Shown in pieces: positions 30,563 through 38,087 of a stretch of DNA of 64,000 nucleotides. Both the position numbers and the translations under genes were made by a program. The stretch is from assembly GCF_000741705.1 (NCBI RefSeq), contig NZ_JGZI01000009.1, forward strand, positions 682,001 to 746,000. Reading direction: 5' to 3'. The notes beneath the pieces are model-generated. The model saw only the letters and a list, made by a program, of their open reading frames with translations, did not search any database and was not told where the DNA came from. The stretch is from Bifidobacterium psychraerophilum (GTDB lineage Bacteria > Actinomycetota > Actinomycetes > Actinomycetales > Bifidobacteriaceae). Within the stretch, counting starts at the first letter, position 1. Each line of letters opens with the position of its first letter.

Positions 30563-31177
30563 CTACTTCGGCCAGTTTCCCCTCTTTGGGGTGCGAGGGC
30601 GAGGCATTCGCCACCGGCGCAACTGCAGGGCGCGGGACCATGCGTAGGTCGCGGAGCGCGAACCCTTGGCGACGGCGCGTTCACCGTACTTCTCGGTGAG
30701 TTTGACCTTGAGCTTCCTCCACATGAAGGCGATATCGATCACGGCCGCGATGAGATAGGCGTACATCAGGATCAGCAGCGGCATGGAGAGCTGCGGGTAG
30801 AAGGCCGTCACGGCCATCGAACCCAGCAGGATCACGAAGGCGACCGGGATGAAGAACTCGGCGAGGTTCCAACGCGCATCGATGTAGTCGCGGATGTACA
30901 CACGCCAGGGAAGCTTCTCGGCAGCCGGCATATGCTTCACGTCGCCGCTGCGCATCGCATCGTATTCCTCGTTCTGCTTTTCGCGCAGCTTGTTGCGCTC
31001 GACCTTGCGGCTCGCCTTGCGGTCCTTTGGAACGATCGGCCTGAGGTTCTGGGCCTCGACCTGCCTGCGCTTCGGTGTCGGGCGTCCTTTCCCTGTTGAA
31101 TCTTCATCGTCTTCAGCTATCGGGATCTGCGCCTCGGCGTCTTCGGCGGCGTTGCGTTTCAATGGGTTCCATGTCAT
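30563..31177 (-). CDS. DUF3043 family membrane protein
   Basis: A 204-residue protein. Residues 1-95 are charged (GRPTPKRRQVEAQNLRPIVPKDR, then ASRKVERNKLREKQNEEYDAM), followed by KLPWRVYIRDYIDARWNLAEFFIPVAFVILLGSMAV. A second helix (LLILMYAYLIAAVIDIAFMW) and a basic tail (KLTEKYGERAV...ALQLRRWRMPRPR) complete it. The phrase RDYIDARWN-(aromatic) before the first helix is characteristic of DUF3043, a widespread actinobacterial family of unknown role. The start at 31177 gives MTWNPLKRN, consistent with that family. Confidence 0.85.
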   Translation of the reverse strand: MTWNPLKRNAAEDAEAQIPIAEDDEDSTGKGRPTPKRRQVEAQNLRPIVPKDRKASRKVERNKLREKQNEEYDAMRSGDVKHMPAAEKLPWRVYIRDYIDARWNLAEFFIPVAFVILLGSMAVTAFYPQLSMPLLILMYAYLIAAVIDIAFMWRKLKVKLTEKYGERAVAKGSRSATYAWSRALQLRRWRMPRPRTPKRGNWPK

Positions 31178-31252
31178 GCGAACAGGTTACGGTGACGCCT
31201 AGACGCATAAGGCCTCGCAGGCCCGTTACAACAAGAGTGTTGGGAGATGGAT

Positions 31253-32623
31253 ATGACCACATTGACTAGTGATGACATTCGCGATCGCGTGCAGGGGGAT
31301 TGGCAGCGCATCGTCACGCTGCTCGCCGACAAGGTGGCTTGCGCTTCCGTTTCGGCGCAGGGCATCACCGGTGAGCATATGAAGCGTTCCGCAGGCTTCG
31401 TCGAGCAGGAGTTCAAGGCGCTGGGCATCGATGCCCATGTCGTCCAGTCGCACAACCCGGATGGGACCCCGGGGGCCTACGAGGTGGTCGGATCACGCAT
31501 CGTCGATCCCGCCGCACCGACCGTGCTGCTTTATGCGCATCACGACGTGCAGCCTGTTCCCGACGCGGGCGATTGGGACACCGATCCCTTCGTGGCGGTG
31601 GAGAAGGACGGACGTCTGTATGGTCGTGGATCCGCCGATGACGGCGGTGGCATCGCCATCCATTCGGGTGCGCTGAAGGCCCTGGGTGATGATCTTGGCG
31701 TGAATATCAAGATCTTCATCGAAGGCGAGGAGGAGATGGGCTCACCAAGCTTCATTCCATTCATCGAGCAGCATCAGGATGAGTTCGCGGCCGATGTGAT
31801 CATCGTCGCGGATTCGGGCAACTGGTCGGCTGATGTGCCGAGCCTGACCACCTCCCTGCGCGGGAACACGACGCTTGATGTGAGCTTGAGGGTTCTTGGC
31901 CATCCGGTGCATTCCGGGCAATTCGGCGGCCCGATCCTCGATGCGAATACGCTTGCGGCCATGCTGATCTCCAGCATGTATGACGAATCGGGCGAACTCG
32001 TGGTACCCGGCATCACGGCTGAGGAGCCGGTCGGCGGATTGCAGCGCGACCTGGATGAGGAGACCTTGAGAAACGATGCCGCAACGGTGCAGGGACTGCG
32101 CTTCGCGGGAACGGGCTCCCTGGCTTCACGGCTCTGGACGAAGCCGAGCCTGACCGTCATAGGCTTCGATGCCCACCCCGTCGAAGGTTCCTTCAATGTG
32201 CTCGCCGATGCGGCGACCTTCAGGCTCTCCCTGCGCACGGCCCCCTCGCAGCGTCCCGAAGAGGCACAGCGTGCGCTCGCGGCATTCCTGACCGAACATG
32301 CGCCTTTCGGTGCGCAGGTGACGGTCACGCCTCTGGACAACGGCATGGGCTGGGCGATGGATCCGAACGCCAAAGCCGTGAAGACCGCCGAGGAGGCCAT
32401 GAGCGAGGCATTCAGCACGGATGTGGTCAACAAGGGCGAGGGTGGATCGATCCCCTTCATCCCGGAACTGCAGCGCATCTTCCCTGAAGCGCAGGTGCTG
32501 GTGACCGGCCCCGAGGATCCGAAGTCCAACGCCCATAGCCCGAATGAGTCGATTTCACTCTCGGGGCTGCGCAACAACGTGATCACCGAGGCCCTGCTGC
32601 TTGACCGGCTGGCAAACGAGTGA
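31253..32623 (+). CDS. M20 family dipeptidase
   Basis: A ~456-residue metallopeptidase that cleaves dipeptides or related amides in the cytosol. Zinc ligands are recognisable: the His-Asp of LLYAHHDVQPVPD, the bridging Asp of GRGSADDGGGIAIH, the catalytic Glu pair in IFIEGEEEMGSPSF, Asp in IIVADSGNW and the C-terminal His in SNAHSPNESI. The dimerisation domain (about 195-345) includes SLRVLGHPVHSGQFGGP. It resembles CNDP/PepV-type dipeptidases. ATG 31253 was preferred over ATG 31247 because GGGAG lies 6 bases before it. A strong hairpin follows the gene. Confidence 0.9.
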   Translation: MTTLTSDDIRDRVQGDWQRIVTLLADKVACASVSAQGITGEHMKRSAGFVEQEFKALGIDAHVVQSHNPDGTPGAYEVVGSRIVDPAAPTVLLYAHHDVQPVPDAGDWDTDPFVAVEKDGRLYGRGSADDGGGIAIHSGALKALGDDLGVNIKIFIEGEEEMGSPSFIPFIEQHQDEFAADVIIVADSGNWSADVPSLTTSLRGNTTLDVSLRVLGHPVHSGQFGGPILDANTLAAMLISSMYDESGELVVPGITAEEPVGGLQRDLDEETLRNDAATVQGLRFAGTGSLASRLWTKPSLTVIGFDAHPVEGSFNVLADAATFRLSLRTAPSQRPEEAQRALAAFLTEHAPFGAQVTVTPLDNGMGWAMDPNAKAVKTAEEAMSEAFSTDVVNKGEGGSIPFIPELQRIFPEAQVLVTGPEDPKSNAHSPNESISLSGLRNNVITEALLLDRLANE

Positions 32624-32666
32624 TGACGACAGCGCAGTGACGAGAGCTGTCACATTCCGGCGCGCG

Positions 32667-32710
32667 GCGGGCGCCATACCCCTGTTGTTGAAGGCGGGTA
32701 TGGCGCCCGC
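32667..32710. terminator. Hairpin terminator after the dipeptidase
   Basis: GCGGGCGCCATACCC (32667-32681) pairs perfectly with GGGTATGGCGCCCGC (32696-32710): 15 bp with a 14-base loop, 43 bp after the stop codon. No U-tract. Confidence 0.85.
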
Positions 32711-32778
32711 AGTCGTATGCCCGCGATGGTCGGGATTGTGAGATTCATCGCAGGCGGATGGTGATGCGCGGATGCGCA

Positions 32779-32807
32779 TTGTATTTGGTCAGGGGCTTGG
32801 CTAGTAT
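32779..32807 (+). promoter_or_regulatory. Promoter of the thiamine transport operon
   Basis: TTGTAT (32779-32784) and TAGTAT (32802-32807) are 17 bp apart. Transcription would begin about 32814, directly at the 5' edge of the TPP riboswitch, which makes this a convincing assignment. Confidence 0.6.
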
Positions 32808-32811
32808 CGCT

Positions 32812-32905
32812 GGTGACACGGGGGCTGCATGCGTGAGCGTGCGGCTGAGATGAGGCGAAGCCTCAACCGAACGAACGTATACCGGGTAATGCCGGCGCAC
32901 GGATG
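32812..32905 (+). promoter_or_regulatory. TPP riboswitch (THI box)
   Basis: The conserved elements ACACGGGGGCTG, GGCTGAGATGAGG with its AGCCTC partner, ACCGAACGAACGTATACCGG and GGTAATGCCGGCG are all present in order. The P3 arm (GCATGCGTGAGCGTGC) is a short hairpin. Below it GCACGG...CCGTGC could form an alternative stem before the ykoE ribosome-binding site. Thiamine pyrophosphate should reduce expression of ykoE and the energising gene. Confidence 0.95.
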
Positions 32906-32976
32906 TCGCTCTTTTCCCGTGCCTTGAATTGCACCATCATGCGCAAGATGCGCATGGATATGAAAGGCACAGCATC

Positions 32977-33597
32977 ATGACTTCAACAACAACTTCGGCA
33001 CGGCCCGTTCTGCGGTGGCGCGTGGTGGATATCGCGGTGGCTTCGGTGATCGGCGTCGCCAGCTCATTGATCTATTGGCTCGTCGCACTGATCTCGACCG
33101 GTCCTTGGAATTTCCTGGAGGCGATCATTCCGGGCTTCGGAGGCGTCTTCAACGGTCTGTGGCTTTTCGCCGGACCTCTGGCCGCGGTGATCGTGCGTAA
33201 ACCGGGTGCCGCCATCTATGCCGAGGTGGTCGCCGCCGTACTCGAAGCCCTGATGGGTAATATCTGGGGCGGCGGTGCGACCTTCGTGATCGGTCTGGTG
33301 CAGGGTGTGATGGCGGAACTCATATTCGTCATCCTGATGTATCGCAAGTGGAATCCCTCGACCCTGGTGCTTTCGGGTGCGTTGTCGGGATTGGGCTGCT
33401 GGGGGTACTCCTTCTTCACGAATCTGCAGGCCATCGACTGGGGCGGTTCATACGGCATCATCTATCTGCTCACCACACTGGTCTCCGGGGCCGTGATCGC
33501 GGGCATACTGATGTGGTACCTCTACATCGCCATCGCCAAAACCGGTGCCTTGGATCATTTCGCTTCAGGACGCGAGGTGCGTGGAATAGCGGATTGA
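32977..33597 (+). CDS. ykoE: YkoE-like thiamine ECF transporter S component
   Basis: A 206-residue membrane protein with about five hydrophobic helices. VVDIAVASVIGVASSLIYWL, ISTGPWNFLEAIIPGFGGVFNGLWLFAG and LEALMGNIWGGGATFVIGLVQGVMAELIF match the YkoE family, the substrate-binding subunit of YkoEDC, which takes up hydroxymethylpyrimidine or thiamine. The TPP riboswitch and the adjacent energising gene confirm the pathway. Start ATG 32977 follows GAAAGG; the in-frame ATG at 32929 lies within the leader. The downstream gene begins 34 bp after. Confidence 0.93.
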   Translation: MTSTTTSARPVLRWRVVDIAVASVIGVASSLIYWLVALISTGPWNFLEAIIPGFGGVFNGLWLFAGPLAAVIVRKPGAAIYAEVVAAVLEALMGNIWGGGATFVIGLVQGVMAELIFVILMYRKWNPSTLVLSGALSGLGCWGYSFFTNLQAIDWGGSYGIIYLLTTLVSGAVIAGILMWYLYIAIAKTGALDHFASGREVRGIAD

Positions 33598-33631
33598 TAC
33601 CATTCGGAACCACAGATCGGATCGTTCAAGC

Positions 33632-36205
33632 ATGAAGGCAACAGTGTCGGACATCGACTCGTCGCAGGACGCTTCTCAAGCAGGAAGCGCACGCGCCGCG
33701 GTCCCGGGCGTTCGTACCTCGGATGGCGGGGCGTCCTCCCTGACATTCGACCATTGGGGATACAAACACGCCTCACGCCGTCATTTCGCCGTCCGTGATC
33801 TTTCCCTGCACATCGAGCAGGGCGAGCGGGTGCTGCTCCTTGGGGCTTCGGGAATCGGCAAATCGACGATCCTTGAGGGCGCTGCCGGGTTGATCGGCAG
33901 CCAGGTGGATGCCATCCCGGCCGCCGATGGCGCGCAGGACGTGACCGCCGCCGTTTCCGACGCCGACGGAGGCCTGACCGAAGGACGGGTGCTGGTCGGT
34001 GACGATCCGGTTCAGGAACGTATCGGCAGCGTCGGCCTGGTGCTCCAGGATCCGGATGCGCAGGCCATTTTCCAACGTCTGGGCGATAACGTCGCCTTCG
34101 GCCCCGAAAACCTGGACGTCCCCAGAGATGAGATCTGGCAGCGGACACGCGAGAGCCTGTCTTCGGTCGGCATGGGGGAGTTGAAACTGGAGCATTCGGT
34201 GCTGCACCTCAGCGGTGGTCAGATGCAGCGTGCGGCATTGGCCGGGGCGCTGGCGATGCGTCCGGGTGTGCTGCTGCTTGACGAGCCCACCGCCAACCTC
34301 GATCCGGACGGCGTCCATCAGATCGTGAAGGCGGTTCGCGATGTCGTGGACCGGCGAAACTGCACGATGCTTCTGGTCGAGCATCATGCCGAACCGTGGA
34401 TAGACATGATCGACCGCGTTGTGGTGCTGGGACTCGAATCCGAGAACAACGCGCATTCGGATATCGTGAACGACTCCGATCATGACGATATGGACCGAAG
34501 TGCCTTCCGCAAAACCGTGGTGGTGGCCGATGGGACACCGGAGGAGATCTTCACCGATCACGGGCTGGATTTCGCGCAGCTCGGCATCTGGGTCCCTGAA
34601 CGCTACCGCCGTCCGGAGGATGCGATCACGGCCATCAGCACCCCTGACGAACCTGATTACCCGGCTTCGCAGGGCGAGGGCGAGCCCCTGCTCCGTGCAC
34701 ACGACCTTTCGATCGGGCGTGAGGGCACGGCGATCGCCGAGCATATCGATCTGGATTTCAGGCCGGGACAGATCACCGCGCTGGTCGGGCCCAACGGGGT
34801 GGGGAAGTCCACGCTGTCGCTCACACTCGCCGGCCTGCTCAAAGCCGTGAAGGGCGAGGTCATTGCCGAGGCCAAGCTGGCGGATGGGCTTGTTCAGTCG
34901 GATCCGTACACCTGGAAATCCAGTGATCTGGCATCCCGCATCTCCTACGTGTTCCAGAATCCGGAACACCAATTCGCCAAAGGAACGGTGATGGAGGAGA
35001 TGCTGCTCGCTCCCCAGCGGAGCGGCATGCCTCCCCAGGAGGCGCAGCAGCGGGCGGATGATCTGCTTGAACGTTTCAATCTCAAACGCTATGCGAGGGT
35101 CAATCCCTATACGCTTTCGGGTGGTGAGAAGCGCAGGCTGACCGTCGCCGCCGCGCTCGCGGCCGCCCCGCGTGTGCTGCTGCTGGATGAGCCGACATTC
35201 GGCCAGGACAGACGCACCTGGATGCAGATCGTCCGGCTGATTCACTCGTTGCGATCAGACGGGGTCAGCATCATCGTGATCACCCATGACCGTGATCTGG
35301 TCACCGCGCTTGATGCCCGTGTGGTCGAGCTGGCACCGCAGGGAAGTGTCACTTCCTGGGATGCCGGCTCGCAGGGGAGCCGTGATATGGCGCATATTCC
35401 CGTCAGTCCGATGGATATGCGTGATGAGACCGTGCCTCCCTCAAGCCGCTCGCCCTTCCTGGCGTCACTGAATCCGGCCTTCCGCGTGATAGGCGCCCTT
35501 GTGGCCACGCTGCCTATGCTGGTGAGTCTGGATTGGGTGTCCGCCACGGTTTCACTTGTTCTCGAAGTGCTGCTGTTCATGATCGCGGGCTTCACCCCCT
35601 GGCGCCTGGTGCGTTCCACATGGCCTTTGTTCATCGGGGCACCCGGCTCGGCTCTGGCGGTGGTGCTGTATGGCAAAAGCGGTGGCGACACCATATGGCA
35701 GTGGGGTCTGATCCATGTGACCGACCGCTCGGTTGATCTGGCCGTGGCCACCTTCCTGAGGATCCTCGCCATCGGCATTCCTGCGATCATCGCCGTCCTC
35801 GGCATTGACGCCACCGATCTTGCCGACTCCTTCAGCCAGGTGCTGCACCTGCCGGATCGCTTCGTCTACGGCGGTTTGGCGGGAATGCGCCTGTTCACGG
35901 TGTTGCAGGATGATTGGGGGGCGCTCACCGCTTCGCGCAGGTCGCGTGGCCTGGGCGACGACAACGCGATACGGACCTTCTTCCCGCAGGCTTTCGCTTT
36001 GCTGGTGCTGTCGATACGGCGTTCGACCACACTCGCCACCGCGATGCAGGCCAGAGGCTTCGGGGGAGCGGGGCCGAGAAGCCATGCGCGTCTTTCCGTG
36101 TTCGGGGCCAGGGATTACACCTATATGGTGATTTGCCTGAGTGTGCCGATCATCGCCTTGGTATCCGCCGGAGTCCTCGGTACCTTCACCTTCTTCGGCG
36201 GCTGA
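33632..36205 (+). CDS. ykoD: Fused ECF energising module: two ABC ATPases plus transmembrane T component
   Basis: An 857-residue fusion. Domain A1 (about 25-275) has LLGASGIGKSTIL, LQDPDAQAIFQRLGDNVAFG, LSGGQMQRAALAGAL and LLLDEPTANLD. Domain A2 (about 350-590) has VGPNGVGKSTLSL, FQNPEHQFAKGTVMEEML, LSGGEKRRLTVAAAL and LLLDEPTFGQD. The C-terminal ~240 residues carry CbiQ/EcfT-like helices and the coupling segment with SRRSRGLGDDN (A-R-G-type motif) and MQARGFGG. In Bacillus the same activities are two proteins, YkoD (A-A) and YkoC (T); here they are one chain. Q-loop and His-loop residues look intact. The start at 33632 lacks a strong Shine-Dalgarno. Confidence 0.92.
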   Translation: MKATVSDIDSSQDASQAGSARAAVPGVRTSDGGASSLTFDHWGYKHASRRHFAVRDLSLHIEQGERVLLLGASGIGKSTILEGAAGLIGSQVDAIPAADGAQDVTAAVSDADGGLTEGRVLVGDDPVQERIGSVGLVLQDPDAQAIFQRLGDNVAFGPENLDVPRDEIWQRTRESLSSVGMGELKLEHSVLHLSGGQMQRAALAGALAMRPGVLLLDEPTANLDPDGVHQIVKAVRDVVDRRNCTMLLVEHHAEPWIDMIDRVVVLGLESENNAHSDIVNDSDHDDMDRSAFRKTVVVADGTPEEIFTDHGLDFAQLGIWVPERYRRPEDAITAISTPDEPDYPASQGEGEPLLRAHDLSIGREGTAIAEHIDLDFRPGQITALVGPNGVGKSTLSLTLAGLLKAVKGEVIAEAKLADGLVQSDPYTWKSSDLASRISYVFQNPEHQFAKGTVMEEMLLAPQRSGMPPQEAQQRADDLLERFNLKRYARVNPYTLSGGEKRRLTVAAALAAAPRVLLLDEPTFGQDRRTWMQIVRLIHSLRSDGVSIIVITHDRDLVTALDARVVELAPQGSVTSWDAGSQGSRDMAHIPVSPMDMRDETVPPSSRSPFLASLNPAFRVIGALVATLPMLVSLDWVSATVSLVLEVLLFMIAGFTPWRLVRSTWPLFIGAPGSALAVVLYGKSGGDTIWQWGLIHVTDRSVDLAVATFLRILAIGIPAIIAVLGIDATDLADSFSQVLHLPDRFVYGGLAGMRLFTVLQDDWGALTASRRSRGLGDDNAIRTFFPQAFALLVLSIRRSTTLATAMQARGFGGAGPRSHARLSVFGARDYTYMVICLSVPIIALVSAGVLGTFTFFGG

Positions 36206-36264
36206 TGCCCGTGCAGTCAGGGCTGGTCGGCAAAGTCGGCTGACCTGAATTCCCTCCGAACAGC

Positions 36265-36303
36265 ACGAAGGCCCGGCAGACCATCAGTCTGCCGGGCCTT
36301 CGT
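36265..36303. terminator. Bidirectional hairpin between ykoDC and sodA
   Basis: ACGAAGGCCCGGCAGA (36265-36280) pairs perfectly with TCTGCCGGGCCTTCGT (36288-36303), a 16-bp stem with a 7-base loop between two convergent genes. No long U-tract. Confidence 0.9.
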
Positions 36304-36358
36304 CATCCCGTACGCCTGAAGCGTGCGGTGCCCTTCCCCCAAAGGAAGCGCGCGAATG

Positions 36359-36979
36359 TTAACGCGCGAGTGTGGTGTTCAGATTACGTACCTCGTCGAA
36401 ACGAGCGGCGGCGTCCTCCCAATTGACGACGTTCCACCATGCCTTGACGTAATCAGGACGGACGTTCAGGTAATCGAGATAGTAGGCATGCTCCCAGAGA
36501 TCGAGCAGTACCAGCGGGAATACGGTGACCGGCAGATTGCCCTGGTGATCGTACATCTGCAGGGTAACCAGCTTCTCACCCAGTGAATCCCAGGCGAGCA
36601 CGGCCCATCCCGAACCCTGGATGCCTGCGCACATGGATGCGAAATAGGTCTTGAAGCCTTCGAAGGAACCGAACTGGTCATCGATGGCGGCCCTGAGCTC
36701 ACCCTCCGGCTCCTGGCCGTTGGAAGGTGCGAGGTTCTTCCAGAAAATCGTGTGGTTCTTGTGTCCTGCGAGGTTGAAGGCAAGATTCTTCTCATACAGA
36801 TTGGAATTCTCGACCTTGCCTGACTCCGCCGCATCATGGATCTGCTCCAACGCCTTGTTGGCACCTGTGACATAGGTCTGATGATGCTTGTCATGGTGGA
36901 GTTCCATGATCTTACCCGAGATGAACGGCTCCAGCGCCGAGTAATCATAAGGAAGTTCTGGCAAAGTATATTCGGGCAT
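36359..36979 (-). CDS. sodA: Superoxide dismutase (Fe/Mn type)
   Basis: A 206-residue cytosolic enzyme that dismutates superoxide. All four metal ligands are present: His28 (MELHHDKHHQTYV), His76 (AGHKNHTIFWKNL), Asp160 and His164 (LLDLWEHAYYLDY), with the gateway Tyr36. GSGWAVLAWD is the conserved strand before the ligand loop. Metal preference cannot be fixed from sequence. The start at 36979 is set by an excellent AGGAGG; the frame stays open upstream without a site. Most gut bifidobacteria are reported to lack SOD, so its presence bears on oxygen tolerance. Confidence 0.96.
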   Translation of the reverse strand: MPEYTLPELPYDYSALEPFISGKIMELHHDKHHQTYVTGANKALEQIHDAAESGKVENSNLYEKNLAFNLAGHKNHTIFWKNLAPSNGQEPEGELRAAIDDQFGSFEGFKTYFASMCAGIQGSGWAVLAWDSLGEKLVTLQMYDHQGNLPVTVFPLVLLDLWEHAYYLDYLNVRPDYVKAWWNVVNWEDAAARFDEVRNLNTTLAR

Positions 36980-37194
36980 TTCGCGCCTCCTGATCGTCTT
37001 GCGGGTAGTTTCCCGCCTATCTGAATCTATGCTGTCTTGTTGCTGCTCTTCCTGAGCCGGACCGTTTCGGCTCATACCCCAAGCCTAGTAGCGTTGCGGG
37101 GCCTGGGCGCCAAAATTGCGCTGAAAGAATGAGTGACCTAAGCCACAATTCGCTCAACGGCTGATGACGACCGGGCCCCGCGACGCTACTCGGA

Positions 37195-37968
37195 TCAGGC
37201 GTGGTGCTTGGGTGTCGCGGCCTTCTTCTTGGCTGCGGGACGCCTGCGCAGAGGCGCGAGTTGGAACACCTCATCGGAACGCTGGGCGACCTCGGGGCTG
37301 TGCGTGACGATGATGACGCATTTGTTGTGGTCATGGGCGAGATTGCGGAAGATGTCCATGATGTCGTTCTGCGTGCTCAGATCGAGATTGCCGGTCGGTT
37401 CGTCGGCGACGATGACCTCGGGATCGTAGCTCAACGCCCGTGCGATGGCCACACGCTGCTGCTCGCCACCTGAAAGATGCAGGATGCGCTCATTCGCGTA
37501 TTCCGCAGGAAGGTGCACCTCGCTGAGCAGTTCCTCGGCGATCTTCTTCTTGGGGGCGTCGAAGGTCTTGCCCGAGGCGTCCATCGAGAGCACGATGTTC
37601 TCGCTGACGGTGAGCGCCGGGAGCAGATTGAAGCTCTGGAAGATCACGCCGATATCGTGGCTGCGGAAATCGTAGCGATTCTGCTTGGCCAGATCCTTCC
37701 CCTGATACAGCACCTGTCCGTCCGTGGGGGAGGCGAGTCCTGAGATCAGGGAGAGCAGCGTCGTCTTTCCTGCGCCCGACGGTCCTGTGATGGCGTAGAC
37801 GGCACCGCTGCGGAATGCGTAGCTGATGTCGTGAAGCACCTTCTTGCCGCCTTTGGTGTAGGCGTATGAGACCTGCTTCAATTCCAGGGTCACGGGCTGC
37901 TGCGGTGCCGCATCCTTGCCCTGTGCCTCTTCTTGTGTGTTCGCGGTATCTGTGGTTACCGAACTCAT
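37195..37968 (-). CDS. ABC transporter ATP-binding protein (MacB/LolD type)
   Basis: A 257-residue ATPase. Walker A ITGPSGAGKTTLLSLISGL, Q-loop GVIFQSFNLLPALTVSENI, signature LSGGEQQRVAIARAL, Walker B VIVADEPTGNLD and switch His in VIIVTHSPE are all intact. The pattern 'FQ.FNLLP.LT..EN' and 'DEPTGNLD' is typical of the MacB/LolD subfamily that pairs with FtsX-like permeases. The permease lies upstream on the same strand (38088-39746), so this is the second gene of a two-gene unit. It has a non-conserved polar N-terminal tail of ~25 residues and a Lys/Ala-rich C-terminal tail. Confidence 0.93.
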   Translation of the reverse strand: MSSVTTDTANTQEEAQGKDAAPQQPVTLELKQVSYAYTKGGKKVLHDISYAFRSGAVYAITGPSGAGKTTLLSLISGLASPTDGQVLYQGKDLAKQNRYDFRSHDIGVIFQSFNLLPALTVSENIVLSMDASGKTFDAPKKKIAEELLSEVHLPAEYANERILHLSGGEQQRVAIARALSYDPEVIVADEPTGNLDLSTQNDIMDIFRNLAHDHNKCVIIVTHSPEVAQRSDEVFQLAPLRRRPAAKKKAATPKHHA

Positions 37969-37979
37969 GTTCCTATCCT

Positions 37980-38030
37980 TGCTGTGCTGATGAGTGTGCT
38001 GTGCTGATGAGTGTGCTGTGCTGATGAGTG
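37980..38030. repeat. Three perfect 17-bp direct repeats between exporter genes
   Basis: TGCTGTGCTGATGAGTG occurs three times without a mismatch, followed by a partial copy. It occupies the space just upstream of the ATPase start (37968). Copy number could alter the distance or structure between the permease stop and the ATPase ribosome-binding site. Confidence 0.9.
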
Positions 38031-38087
38031 TGCTGCAGTGCCGGATGAATCAGGCCGATGCCCGACGATTCACCGGGATCGCGATGG

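Noticed and set aside
33773-35245. A 490-codon open frame on the minus strand
   Set aside because: It is antisense to the ECF fusion gene and shows no recognisable motif; absence of stops is explained by the codon bias of the sense gene.
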